Positions 17,955 through 27,129 of a stretch of DNA of 64,000 nt are shown piece by piece; the stretch's first letter is position 1, and every line of letters starts with the position of its first letter. The notes under the pieces are model-generated. The model saw only the letters and a program-made list of their open reading frames with translations. It was not told the DNA's origin and did not search any database. The position numbers and the translations under genes are program-made. Where the stretch lies: assembly GCF_028649655.1 (NCBI RefSeq), contig NZ_JAQSLN010000002.1, forward strand, positions 1-64,000, read 5' to 3'. The DNA comes from Halobacteriovorax sp. GB3 (GTDB lineage: Bacteria > Bdellovibrionota > Bacteriovoracia > Bacteriovoracales > Bacteriovoracaceae).

Positions 17955-18961
17955 TACACTGTCCTCTTGTTACCAATTTTATTTCTTAGAGTTCCAATAC
18001 CTTCAACAAAGAGTTCTATTGTATCTCCTGATTGAATCCATTTATCTATTTCTAGTCCGCAACCAGTTCCAACCGTTCCCGATCCCATGAAGTCTCCAGG
18101 AAGAACCCACTCATCCATTGAGACATGAGCGATCATCTCACTAAAGCTGAAATGAGAGTCTCCAGATTGACCACGTGACCATTCTTGACCATTTATCGTT
18201 GCTGTCATGAGTAGGTCTGGTTCTTTATTATTGAACTCATCAATTGTCGTGATGACTGGACCAATAACAGAACAGAAGTCTTTACCTTTTGCTGGTCCCA
18301 ATCGAATTGCCATTTCTTTTCTTTGAATATCTCGAGCAGAAATATCATTTAGAATAGAAAAACCAAAAATATGATCAGTAGCATTCTCTGCTTTAATATT
18401 CTTTCCTTCTTTACCAACAATAACTCCAAGCTCTAATTCATAATCTAAAATATTAGAGTAGTGTGGCCACAGAACTTCATCCTCAGGTCCAATGAAACCT
18501 GCGGAAGGACCTTTGTAGTAAGCAGGTATTTCATACCATGCCTCAGGAATTGGCTCGTTACGCTTTTCAAAACCTTTTGCAACGTGTTTTTCATGTGCAT
18601 AAAAATCACGATAAGTTGTTATCTTGTCGATTGGCTTTGTTAGAGCGATGCTTTCATCATCTAGTGAGTAGAGTAACTTTCCATTTCCACTTAGATCAAG
18701 GTCTCCATCTTTTTGATATGTTTCAAAAAGTGTCTGAGTCATTTGAAAAAACTCAATAGGCTGATCTTTTAGAGTTAGGATTGTATGAAGAGAGTTTGGA
18801 CAAATGTAGTCAGCTCTCTCTTGAGAGTTGTAGCGATTATCTTTTGCATAGTACATTGACCAAACATGGTTCACATCGATAACTTGATTGTCATTGATAA
18901 GAATACCCATTCTTGTTTGAGTACCGTAACTTGTATTAATTTTAACCTGACAAATTTTCAT
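17954..18961 (-). CDS. Fumarylacetoacetate hydrolase family protein
   Basis: This 335-residue protein has the FAH fold. The metal-binding acids appear in DYELELGVIVG and the NDISARDIQ stretch, and the family's GKDFCSVIGP and MGSGTVGTGCG are present. FAH splits fumarylacetoacetate to fumarate and acetoacetate, the last step after homogentisate cleavage, which fits its place upstream of hmgA. Its size is closer to bacterial FAH-like hydrolases than to eukaryotic FAH (about 420). The isomerase that would link the two steps is not in this cluster. Confidence 0.87.
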   Translation of the reverse strand: MKICQVKINTSYGTQTRMGILINDNQVIDVNHVWSMYYAKDNRYNSQERADYICPNSLHTILTLKDQPIEFFQMTQTLFETYQKDGDLDLSGNGKLLYSLDDESIALTKPIDKITTYRDFYAHEKHVAKGFEKRNEPIPEAWYEIPAYYKGPSAGFIGPEDEVLWPHYSNILDYELELGVIVGKEGKNIKAENATDHIFGFSILNDISARDIQRKEMAIRLGPAKGKDFCSVIGPVITTIDEFNNKEPDLLMTATINGQEWSRGQSGDSHFSFSEMIAHVSMDEWVLPGDFMGSGTVGTGCGLEIDKWIQSGDTIELFVEGIGTLRNKIGNKRTV

Positions 18962-18970
18962 GATATGTCC

Positions 18971-20116
18971 TTAGTTTGGTCTTCCAAAGAGTTTATCGTA
19001 CTCAGGAAGAATCGCATTCATTGCTTCAAAGAAGTGGTCCATTTCTTCTGGTGTTCCGAGTGAAACACGAACATATTCTGGCATCTCATTTGCTTTTAGT
19101 GGTCGAATAATAACTCCAAAGTCGAGAAGTTTATCGAATAGCCAGTTACTTGCTTCAGGTGTTCCTGTCTTGAATGTAATAAAGTTTGTAATTGATTTAA
19201 TTGGATTGAAACCCTTATCTTCAAGAAACTTGAAAGTTCGCAAGTACTCTTCGTGATTAACTTTGATCGTTCTTTCTAGGTGTGGTTGGTCGTAGAGCGC
19301 ACCTTTTGCACCAAGTTGAGCAATTAGGTTAGGCTCAAATGGAAGTTTTACTTTTGAGAGGTTTTCAATGAGATACTCATGGGCAAAACCATATCCAACT
19401 CTAATTCCTGAAAGACCATAGGCCTTTGAGAACGTTCTCAAAGTTATAACGTTGTCGTAACGATAATCCATTGAATCTGGATAATCATCTTCCTGTCTTG
19501 CAAATTCAAAGTATGCTTCATCTAAGATAACAAGAACATGACCAGGAACATGATCCATTAAGTAATCAAATTCTTCTTTTGTGATATATGTTCCAGTTGG
19601 ATTGTTAGGATTCGCTATGTAGATTACTTTCGTTTTTTCTGTAATATTTTCAGCAAGTGCTTTGACATCAAAGCGATAGTCTTCTGTGAGTGGGACTGTC
19701 TTCAAGTGTGCCCCAACACTTCTTGCTAGAATATAAAAACCAATGAATGTTTTTTCACTTGTTAAAACTTCATCACCTGGCTGAATAAAGGCCCTTGCTA
19801 TATAGGCCATGATTCCTTCTGATCCATTACCAAGAATAATATTTTGTGGCTTTAGATCATAAAGTTCACATAGAGCTTGTTTTAAATTATAGGCGTGCAT
19901 ATCAGGGTAGCGGTGTAGCTCCCAAAGTCCTCCAGTCATTTCCTTAATAGCGTATGGAGAAGGTCCAAGTGGGTTCTCATTACTAGCTAATTTGGAAATC
20001 TTAGTGAGGCCTTTCTCTCTTGCAAGTTCATCAATAGGTTTACCTGCTTGATAAACTTGTAGGCTTTTTAAATACTCTGGAACAAGAGTTTTTGAAAACT
20101 CTACTTTTTTGACCAT
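18971..20116 (-). CDS. HisC-like PLP-dependent aminotransferase
   Basis: The 381-residue class I/II aminotransferase has LASNENPLGPSPYA, NPNNPTGTY and the PLP lysine in TFSKAYGLSGIRVGYG (about residue 229). The sequence is of histidinol-phosphate aminotransferase type. No other his gene is near. It heads an operon for homogentisate breakdown, so a tyrosine/phenylalanine aminotransferase role is more likely here (inference); HisC relatives are known to accept aromatic amino acids. GGGAGC lies before the ATG. Confidence 0.85.
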   Translation of the reverse strand: MVKKVEFSKTLVPEYLKSLQVYQAGKPIDELAREKGLTKISKLASNENPLGPSPYAIKEMTGGLWELHRYPDMHAYNLKQALCELYDLKPQNIILGNGSEGIMAYIARAFIQPGDEVLTSEKTFIGFYILARSVGAHLKTVPLTEDYRFDVKALAENITEKTKVIYIANPNNPTGTYITKEEFDYLMDHVPGHVLVILDEAYFEFARQEDDYPDSMDYRYDNVITLRTFSKAYGLSGIRVGYGFAHEYLIENLSKVKLPFEPNLIAQLGAKGALYDQPHLERTIKVNHEEYLRTFKFLEDKGFNPIKSITNFITFKTGTPEASNWLFDKLLDFGVIIRPLKANEMPEYVRVSLGTPEEMDHFFEAMNAILPEYDKLFGRPN

Positions 20117-20244
20117 GTGCGTGCTCCCGTTTCAGTTGTTTTTCTCAATGTACCATAAACATTATTAAGTGCCACTTTCTTTCCCTTTGAATGTTGCAGC
20201 GCAAACGTCGATCAGCATAGGAAAATGATCGTTTAAAGGTTATA

Positions 20245-20694
20245 GTGAACAAGATGGAAAAATATTATTTTGGACAATTTAGCGACGAACATCTTTTAGC
20301 GATTCGAGAGGGAATTAAGCTTTTTAATGGTCAGTTTTACTGGGAGTGCCATGAAGAGCTTGAAGATCTTTGGCTAGAACATGTAGGGGATAATGCTCGT
20401 TTTGTGTATTGGGCCATAATCCAAGTTGCAGCTTCATTATATCATTATCGAAATGGTAATATTTTAGGTGCTTGGGGTATGATGAAAAAGGCCCAAGATA
20501 AACTTAATCGACTTGAAAAAAATAAAGTCGAAACAGATTTATTATATAAGTATTTAAGTTGGCATAAATTTAAAAATGCAATTCGTAGAATTAACGAATC
20601 GACACCTTTAGATGGATATGAAGAACTCTTCAATTTTCGTTTTTCAAGTCCAGATAAATGGGATGTTTCTAAAAATGAGGATTCAAATGATTAA
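20245..20694 (+). CDS. DUF309 domain protein
   Basis: The 149-residue protein has the DUF309 core: GIKLFNGQFYWECHEELEDLW with its HxxxExxW pattern, then the IIQVAASLYHY helix and WGMMKKAQDKL. The family is small, helical and of unknown function. The GTG at 20245 is five bases from AAAGG; an ATG nine bases later would also serve. Its 3' end overlaps the following EI24-type gene, suggesting coupling. Confidence 0.82.
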   Translation: MNKMEKYYFGQFSDEHLLAIREGIKLFNGQFYWECHEELEDLWLEHVGDNARFVYWAIIQVAASLYHYRNGNILGAWGMMKKAQDKLNRLEKNKVETDLLYKYLSWHKFKNAIRRINESTPLDGYEELFNFRFSSPDKWDVSKNEDSND

Positions 20695-21367
20695 GGACTT
20701 TTTTTTGTCTCTTTCTATAATGTTTAAAGATGTAAAAATACTTCTTTTAAGTTTAATTCCAAGTGTGATTGGACTCGTTGCCTATTACTACTTGGGAGGT
20801 TGGTTTGTTACAAGTACGACAACATGGGGAAAAACTTATATCGATAGTTATTTTGAAAATGCAGAACTCGTTGCTTCAATTTTACAATGGACGCTAGGAA
20901 TTTTCTTTTTCTTTGTCGCAAGTTTTACTTTCTTTCTCTTTGTTTCTCTGATCTCTTCACCTTTTAATGACCTTATTAGTAAAAGAGTAGAGAAAATTTT
21001 AGGGGGAAGAGTCGAAGAAGCTCCTTTTACTTTTTCAGGGGTTTTTCGTGTATTAAAAAATGAAATTAAAAAGATTGGTTTTATTCTTTTGATTTCTATC
21101 ATTGGTTTGCTTTGCGGTTTTGTTTTTCCTCCACTTAGCTTCTTTATTTCAGCAATTCTCATGGCCGTAACATTTCTAGATTATTCTTGGTCGAGGCATG
21201 AAATGAGCGTTTCTGAGTGTGTTAATGATTTCAAAAGCTCTTTTGTCAGATATTTGCTGCCAGGTGTGGCCTATGTTTTCATCGTTTCGTTGCCGTTAAT
21301 AAACGTCATCTTTCTCCCTCTTGGGGTTATCTACTTTACGACGATCTTTACGAAGAAGAGAGTGTAA
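20687..21367 (+). CDS. EI24/CysZ-like integral membrane protein
   Basis: I chose the ATG at 20687, giving 226 residues, because GAGG (20677-20680) is well spaced for it and the product then begins MIKDFFLSLSIMF, as EI24-family proteins do. An upstream in-frame ATG at 20612 would add residues inside the previous gene. About four to five membrane segments are visible, with FLFVSLISSPFNDLISKRVE, the family's hallmark loop. CysZ of this family moves sulfate; the function here is unknown. It overlaps the DUF309 gene by 8 bases. Confidence 0.8.
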   Translation: MIKDFFLSLSIMFKDVKILLLSLIPSVIGLVAYYYLGGWFVTSTTTWGKTYIDSYFENAELVASILQWTLGIFFFFVASFTFFLFVSLISSPFNDLISKRVEKILGGRVEEAPFTFSGVFRVLKNEIKKIGFILLISIIGLLCGFVFPPLSFFISAILMAVTFLDYSWSRHEMSVSECVNDFKSSFVRYLLPGVAYVFIVSLPLINVIFLPLGVIYFTTIFTKKRV

Positions 21368-21424
21368 AGATAAGTTATTTGGCGCCGATAAGTTTTTAAA
21401 ATATCAGAACTTTAGAGGCGCCTT

Positions 21425-22360
21425 GTGCATAAAATCTTAATCCTTGCACCCTTTGAAAAAATTGAGGCCATTTTAATTTATCCCTTTCTTTTAAAAGTGA
21501 GAGAGCTCTATCCAGAGTCAGAGATTAATCTCTTATGCAAAGAGGGACAGAGGGTTTATTTCTCATTTCTCGATTTAAAAATTAAAACATATGAAGTACC
21601 ACTAGCAGATTATAAATTGGCCTTTATGCATAAATATGCTGTGAATCTGCACGATGTCTTTAATATTAATCTGTATATTGATCTTTCAGGAGAATTTCTT
21701 GGAGCAATGATTGGTGTCTTTTTTAGAGCAGAAACTAAGTTTGGATATCATCGCGATTTAAAATCAAAACTTATGTTCTCTAAATCAGTTGAGTTCAAAG
21801 ATACTGACTCCTTTGAAAAAAGAATCAATTCTATGCTTTCGCTTTTTGAGCAAGAAAATTTAGAAATCTATAAAACAGCGAGAACAGAATTCAAGAGAAA
21901 GAATAGTCCTTTAAAATTTTTCTTTTTTTATGAAGATTTATTAAAAGAAAAAGAAAGTTTACTTTGGATCGATCTTGTTAATCAGATTTATGAACAAGAA
22001 ATTATTTTCTGGCTCGATGAAAAGGATCGAGAAGAGTTTACGAGTAACTTGAACAATAAGAGTGAATACTTCTTTCATATGGGAGAGCTCTCTGCCTTAC
22101 AAAGATATTTTAGTGAAGTTGATGTGGTTCTAACTGATCAGCAATGGGTATTGTTCTTATGTGAATTTCTTGGAACGAGTTGCTTTTATTTTAAAAGAAA
22201 TGATATTGCTTTTGAGCAGAGTGGATCTTTCACGGGGCCATTTCCTGTGATTACCTTTGAAGAAGAATCGATTTTAGATATCATTGATGGTGGAGAAAAG
22301 AAGCCTATCAAAGTAGTAGATGAGGTTCTCGACTTTATACATGACAAATTGAAGATATAG
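21425..22360 (+). CDS. Glycosyltransferase family 9-like (heptosyltransferase-related) protein
   Basis: The 311-residue protein begins HKILILAPFEKIEAILIYPFLLKV and shows the GT9-like layout: an N-terminal Rossmann half with DLSGEFLGAMIG and FGYHRD (positions equivalent to the GARYRIG region), and a C-terminal half with LTDQQWVLFLCEFLG, where heptosyltransferases have the sugar-nucleotide loop. The match is distant. A role in LPS-type glycan assembly is plausible but not proven. The start is GTG, next to a GGCGCC inverted repeat (21381-21386/21417-21422) that could fold over the ribosome site. Confidence 0.55.
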   Translation: MHKILILAPFEKIEAILIYPFLLKVRELYPESEINLLCKEGQRVYFSFLDLKIKTYEVPLADYKLAFMHKYAVNLHDVFNINLYIDLSGEFLGAMIGVFFRAETKFGYHRDLKSKLMFSKSVEFKDTDSFEKRINSMLSLFEQENLEIYKTARTEFKRKNSPLKFFFFYEDLLKEKESLLWIDLVNQIYEQEIIFWLDEKDREEFTSNLNNKSEYFFHMGELSALQRYFSEVDVVLTDQQWVLFLCEFLGTSCFYFKRNDIAFEQSGSFTGPFPVITFEEESILDIIDGGEKKPIKVVDEVLDFIHDKLKI

Positions 22361-22383
22361 GGCATCGAAAAGAACTCGATGCC
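22361..22383. terminator. Weak bidirectional hairpin between convergent genes
   Basis: GGCATCGA (22361-22368) pairs perfectly with TCGATGCC (22376-22383). It lies between the GT9-like stop and the valS stop. No T tract follows on either strand, so it may be a 3'-end stabiliser or a weak terminator. Confidence 0.4.
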
Positions 22384-22393
22384 ATATAAATGA

Positions 22394-25069
22394 TTAAGAC
22401 TTAAAGTTTTCTAAGTTTTCTTTGATCGCAGTAAGCTTCTCTTCAAGAAGGGCTGCATTCTCTCTAACTTCAACAACAACATGGTCAGGAGCATTGCTCA
22501 TGAACTTCTCATTGTTAATTTTCTTTGCGTATTTATCATATTCTTTTTGAGTTTTAGTTAGGTCTTTTTCAAGTCTAGCAATTTGCTCATCCAGGTTGAT
22601 AACGCCTTCAAGAGGGAGAAAAATTTCAGTATGAGTTGTAGCACTCATAATCGATTTCTTTGGACGCTCGCTATCTTTTTGCTCAACAGAAAGCTCTTTT
22701 ACTCTCGCGAGGCTAGCAAAGTTTTCTGTATTTGAAGAAAAATAAGAAGTGAGCTCTTGTTCATCTGTGAAGAGCTTAACAGTTACTTCTTCTTTAGGCT
22801 TAATATTAACAGACGATCTTAAATTTCTAATGGCCGTTACTGTTTCAACAAATTTATTCATCTTATCCTGATCGTCAGTAAAGATTAGATCTTGTGAATA
22901 CTCTGGGTATTCTTGGATGATAAGAAGGTCTTCATTTTCTTCTTTCAGATAACCCCAAAGCTCTTCAGTAATAAATGGAGTTACAGGGTGAAGAAGAGCG
23001 ACAATTTTTCTAAATGTGTAGCGAAGAACTGTGGCTCTTTGTTCTTTTTTCGCTTCATCATCTCCATTGAGAATATTCTTCGAAATTTCAATGAACCAAG
23101 AACAGAATTTGTCATAAACAAATGAATAGATGGCCTGACATGAATCATCGTAACGAAATTCATCCATCGACTCATTCATAACTTTAGTTGTTTCATTTAG
23201 TTCAGATAAAATCCATCTCTCGTGGTGATCTAGTTCTTCTGGAAGCTCAATTCCTGCCTTATCTAGAGATGGTTGAATAAATCTAAACGCGTTCCAGATC
23301 TTGTTAACAAAGTTTCTATAACCACCAATTCTGTCAGGGTCTAAGTTGATATTTCTGTTGTACCCAGAACCTGCTGCAAGTGTGAATCTAAAGGCATCTG
23401 CTCCATATTCATTAACCATATCGATTGGATCGATTCCATTTCCAAGAGACTTACTCATTTTTCTACCTAGCTTATCTCTTACGATGGCGTGAATATAAAC
23501 TTTATCAAATGGTTTTTGATCAACCATCTTGTAAGACATCATCATCATTCTGGCGACCCAAAAGAAGATAATGTCGAAACCAGTTACAAGAACACTTGTT
23601 GGATAGAAAGTATCAAATTTACGTTCTTTCATTCTTTCTGGGTCTGGCCAACCGAGAGTTGAGAGTGGCCATAGTCCAGAAGAGAACCATGTATCGAGAA
23701 CATCTGGATCTTGAGTGTAGTTTTTCTCTGAACACTTTGGACAACCTGTCGGCTCAATCGCTTCATCGGCCCATTGATGATCACAAGACTTACAAGTGAA
23801 AACCGGAATTCTGTGTCCCCACCAAAGTTGTCTCGAGACACACCAATTTTTAGGTTCTCTTAGCCAAGAGAAATATGTGTTCTCCCAACCTTTAGGGTAG
23901 AAGCGTGTTGTATCATTTTCTACAGCTTCAACAGCTGTCTTGGCCATATCTTGTACATTAACAAACCATTGCTTTGAGACCATTGGCTCGATGATGGCCT
24001 TTGATCTGTCTCCGTGTCCAACTTGATGAACATGTTTTTCTTCTTTTACAAAGAGTTCAAGTTCTTTGAGTTTATCAACTACTTTCTTTCTAGCTTTCTT
24101 TGAAGTAAGACCTGCAAATTCAAGTCCGTACTTTTCATTGAGAGTTCCATCTAGATTTAGGATGTTGATGACTTCAAGTTTGTGGCGTTGACCAATTTCA
24201 AAGTCGTTGAAGTCATGACCTGGAGTAACTTTAAGACATCCAGTTCCTTTTTCTATATCAACATGCTCGTCACCAATAATTGGAACTTCTCTATTACAAA
24301 TTGGAACGATGGCCGTTTTTCCAATTAGGTGGTTGAAACGATCATCTTCAGGGTTAACTGCAACAGCAGTGTCTCCAAGAAGAGTTTCAGGTCTTGTTGT
24401 TGCAACTTCAAGAACGATATCAGAATCTTTAACTTTATAATGGATGTGATAAAAAGCACCTTGTACTTCTTTGTGTTCTACTTCTGCATCAGAAACAGCT
24501 GATTGAAGAGCAGGGTCCCAGTTAACGATATAATCAGATTGATAAATTAGACCTTCGTTATACATTGAGACAAAGCATTTTCTTACGGCTTCATTTGCTT
24601 CTGGATCCATCGTAAACATTGAGTAATCCCAGTCGGCCGAAGCACCCATTGTTCTTTGTTGGTGAGCAATCGTTCCACCGTATTCTTCTTTCCATTTCCA
24701 AATTAATTCTAGAAATTCTTCACGAGTATAATCGTGCTTTGTTTTCTTATGGTCATTCCAAACTTGCTCTTCAACTTTTGATTGAGTGGCAATCCCAGCG
24801 TGATCCATTCCAGGAAGGAAGAGTGTCTCGTAGCCCTTCATTCTTTTAAAGCGAATGAGAGCATCTTGAGTTGTAATATCTAGTGCGTGACCAGCATGGA
24901 GTTTTCCCGTAACATTTGGTGGTGGCATGATGATGCAAAAGCCTTCATCTTGCTTTCCTTTTTTAGGGGCGAAGTACTTCTCGTCTTCCCACTTTTGGTA
25001 CCACTTTTTTTCAACGTCCTCTGGAGAGTAAGTTGTAGATAATTCGTTGTTTTTGTTTTCTGTCGACAT
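22394..25069 (-). CDS. valS: Valyl-tRNA synthetase
   Basis: ValRS charges tRNA-Val. The 891-residue class I synthetase has its HIGH motif as HAGH in PPPNVTGKLHAGHALD (about residue 57). KMSKS lies in GRKMSKSLGNG (about residue 537). It has the editing domain region TTRPETLLGDTAVAVNP and the valine-specific GFDIIFFWVARM. The C-terminal coiled coil typical of ValRS (EQIARLEKDLTKTQKEYDKY) is present. It is monocistronic. Confidence 0.98.
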   Translation of the reverse strand: MSTENKNNELSTTYSPEDVEKKWYQKWEDEKYFAPKKGKQDEGFCIIMPPPNVTGKLHAGHALDITTQDALIRFKRMKGYETLFLPGMDHAGIATQSKVEEQVWNDHKKTKHDYTREEFLELIWKWKEEYGGTIAHQQRTMGASADWDYSMFTMDPEANEAVRKCFVSMYNEGLIYQSDYIVNWDPALQSAVSDAEVEHKEVQGAFYHIHYKVKDSDIVLEVATTRPETLLGDTAVAVNPEDDRFNHLIGKTAIVPICNREVPIIGDEHVDIEKGTGCLKVTPGHDFNDFEIGQRHKLEVINILNLDGTLNEKYGLEFAGLTSKKARKKVVDKLKELELFVKEEKHVHQVGHGDRSKAIIEPMVSKQWFVNVQDMAKTAVEAVENDTTRFYPKGWENTYFSWLREPKNWCVSRQLWWGHRIPVFTCKSCDHQWADEAIEPTGCPKCSEKNYTQDPDVLDTWFSSGLWPLSTLGWPDPERMKERKFDTFYPTSVLVTGFDIIFFWVARMMMMSYKMVDQKPFDKVYIHAIVRDKLGRKMSKSLGNGIDPIDMVNEYGADAFRFTLAAGSGYNRNINLDPDRIGGYRNFVNKIWNAFRFIQPSLDKAGIELPEELDHHERWILSELNETTKVMNESMDEFRYDDSCQAIYSFVYDKFCSWFIEISKNILNGDDEAKKEQRATVLRYTFRKIVALLHPVTPFITEELWGYLKEENEDLLIIQEYPEYSQDLIFTDDQDKMNKFVETVTAIRNLRSSVNIKPKEEVTVKLFTDEQELTSYFSSNTENFASLARVKELSVEQKDSERPKKSIMSATTHTEIFLPLEGVINLDEQIARLEKDLTKTQKEYDKYAKKINNEKFMSNAPDHVVVEVRENAALLEEKLTAIKENLENFKS

Positions 25070-25171
25070 GAGTTAACCTATTAGAATTATTAGTAAATAT
25101 AATTTCATTATCGCGATTTGGAATTTATAACACAACAGGGTAGATATTTATAGGGCCAAGGAAGCATTGAC

Positions 25172-26068
25172 TTACTCTTCTAGTAGCCAGTCATCACTAC
25201 CTTTTGGCAGGTTTTCGGCCTTGGTGTCATCAATTTTTGTTTCTTTGTTTAACTTGTCTTTCGACACCTCTGTTGACTCTTCTAGTTCTAAAACATCTCC
25301 AAGGGGAGTCCATTCATCTTGAGAACCTTCGGGGAGATTTTTAGGAGCAACATAGTTCTTTGAAGGTAGAGGAATTAGAGGAAGTCCATCTGGAAGTAAC
25401 TTCTCTTTTTGGATTTCTTTAATTGAAACATATTCAAAAAAACTTTCTTTCGGGTAAGCGTTATACTTAATCAGAAAATTCATCTTAGTAATTATTGAAG
25501 ATAAGATTCTTTCTTTGATTCGATTAAATTCTAGAGGATTCATTGGTCCCTCTTTAGCAAAAATTTCGATCCATGGAGTGAGTAGACGTAACTGCTTGTG
25601 GATCTCACGAATCTCTTTTGTCTTTAAAGGGAGTTTACTTCTAATATGTCTTAGATAATCTCTAAAGAAAGGGGACTCGTAAATCTCGTTGAGATCTTTG
25701 ATAACTCCTTCATACAATGATTTAACAAAAGGATCATTGATGCTCTTTGAGTTTTCATTGATCTTTCTAATAAAAGTTAGAGTCTCATTTGGTGGAAGTA
25801 TTTTTGGCGATTTCAAAGAGAGTATAGCTTTCAAATACTCTAGATGAACGACTTTTGTGAGTACTTCTTTTTCAAATTGATAATTCAAAAAATTGTTTAG
25901 CTCGAGAGCTTTTGCTGTAATGTTCTCGTCGATTTCTCTATTTGGATTGATCGATTTAATGAGTGCGGTAAGTTTTTCAGGAATCTTATTTCCTTGGATT
26001 TCAATACTCTTTGTTACGCTTGCTTGAGTGGACAAACTGAATAGGGTTAGAAATAGAAATGCCTTCAT
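25172..26068 (-). CDS. Exported helical protein of unknown function
   Basis: I do not recognise this 298-residue protein. It starts with a short signal peptide (MKAFLFLTLFSLSTQAS). A mostly helical body rich in Lys and Glu follows. The low-complexity acidic tail carries a repeated motif: NLPEGSQDEW near residue 248 and NLPKGSDDW near the C-terminus. It is the third of three exported-protein genes downstream of an Fe-S oxidoreductase; its start overlaps the preceding stop (ATGA-type, 4 bases). A shared pathway with the two preceding genes is inference. Confidence 0.7.
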   Translation of the reverse strand: MKAFLFLTLFSLSTQASVTKSIEIQGNKIPEKLTALIKSINPNREIDENITAKALELNNFLNYQFEKEVLTKVVHLEYLKAILSLKSPKILPPNETLTFIRKINENSKSINDPFVKSLYEGVIKDLNEIYESPFFRDYLRHIRSKLPLKTKEIREIHKQLRLLTPWIEIFAKEGPMNPLEFNRIKERILSSIITKMNFLIKYNAYPKESFFEYVSIKEIQKEKLLPDGLPLIPLPSKNYVAPKNLPEGSQDEWTPLGDVLELEESTEVSKDKLNKETKIDDTKAENLPKGSDDWLLEE

Positions 26069-27129
26069 TTACTAACCTCGGTCGTCTTTGTTTGATCTAA
26101 TTTGTCGATAAAAGGAAGATTATTATCCCCTTTAACGAGATAGATCTTTCCGTAGTGAGGGATTAAAAGCCTAGAGTCCATGTTAATTGCACTTGTGACA
26201 TTTTTTAGGTCACTCAGCTTTTTTATCGATTTATCTTGGGTATTGATTTCGACAAGCTCGGTTTCATCTGCTTGCTTGTCTCTTTGAATAAAGGCTATTT
26301 TTTGAGCTTCGTTATTACAGATAAGATTTCCTAAATCTTGTGATTCGGAGCTGTAGATGATGGTTCTTTTAGAAAAATCGTCCTTTCCTTTTTCTATAAA
26401 AGAAATAAGTGAACCTCCTTTCTTACTCGATAAAGGAAATTCCCCAATATAGATTCGCTCTTTTGACTCACATAACTCATATTTAAAAAGAGGTGAGGGG
26501 GCCTTAAGAGAAACTGTTGTCTTCTTCGTTTTTCTATCTAATTTGAGGATCGCTTGAACCCCATTTGAATTGATATCTGTGTAGTAAACGGTGGAAAGAT
26601 CAGATGTTGCTATTTCTGGTCTAAAAAAAGGATTAACTTTTCCATTTATTTTAATCTTCGCCATCTCTCTGTAAGTAGATGTATCGTAAAGAGAGATTTC
26701 TTTACTATAGGTATCGTAAAAACTAATTAATTTGTCATTGAAATGAAGCCTTGGATTTGAACCTTCACCGACAAGCTTGCTTTTGTCTTCACCATAGGCA
26801 ATGGTGTAGATCTTATTTCGTTTTCTAAGACTTAGAAAATTATGATAATTCTCATTGGCCTCAATTGTAATAAGTTTTCTCGCATACGAACTTGTTAGGG
26901 AATAATGTGTTCTTTCCTGAAGCTTTAAAGTGGTTGAAACTTTAAAATTTGTCGAAAGGAGTAATTGCCCATTTGAGTTTTGGTAATAAGTGAATTTCCC
27001 TGAGCTTGAGATAAATCTCAGATTTGAGACATCTTGCTTTGTCGCTAATTCAGGAAGTTTCGATGCAAAAACCGACGGACTGATGAGGGAGAAAAGAAAG
27101 ATCACTTTAATGATGTTATTTAATCCCAT
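26065..27129 (-). CDS. Exported protein with probable beta-propeller fold
   Basis: The 354-residue protein has a signal peptide (through SPSVFAS). Repeated blade-like segments follow, such as KLISFYDTYSKEISLYDTS, STVYYTDINSNGVQAILKLD and AQKIAFIQRDKQADETELVEI, which resemble TolB/WD40-like beta-propellers. I cannot name the family. It overlaps the Cys-rich exported protein gene upstream by 14 bases and the helical protein gene downstream by 4, so all three are probably made together. Propellers usually bind other proteins, so a scaffold role in the periplasm is possible. Confidence 0.65.
   Translation of the reverse strand: MGLNNIIKVIFLFSLISPSVFASKLPELATKQDVSNLRFISSSGKFTYYQNSNGQLLLSTNFKVSTTLKLQERTHYSLTSSYARKLITIEANENYHNFLSLRKRNKIYTIAYGEDKSKLVGEGSNPRLHFNDKLISFYDTYSKEISLYDTSTYREMAKIKINGKVNPFFRPEIATSDLSTVYYTDINSNGVQAILKLDRKTKKTTVSLKAPSPLFKYELCESKERIYIGEFPLSSKKGGSLISFIEKGKDDFSKRTIIYSSESQDLGNLICNNEAQKIAFIQRDKQADETELVEINTQDKSIKKLSDLKNVTSAINMDSRLLIPHYGKIYLVKGDNNLPFIDKLDQTKTTEVSK

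Noticed and set aside
18971-20116. Histidine biosynthesis role for the HisC-like gene
   Set aside because: No other his gene is near, and the operon partners are all for aromatic breakdown, so the hisC symbol was not given.
21381-21422. GGCGCC repeat before the GT9-like gene as a terminator
   Set aside because: There is no T tract, and the repeat overlaps the ribosome site of the following gene; it is noted only as a possible fold in that gene's entry.
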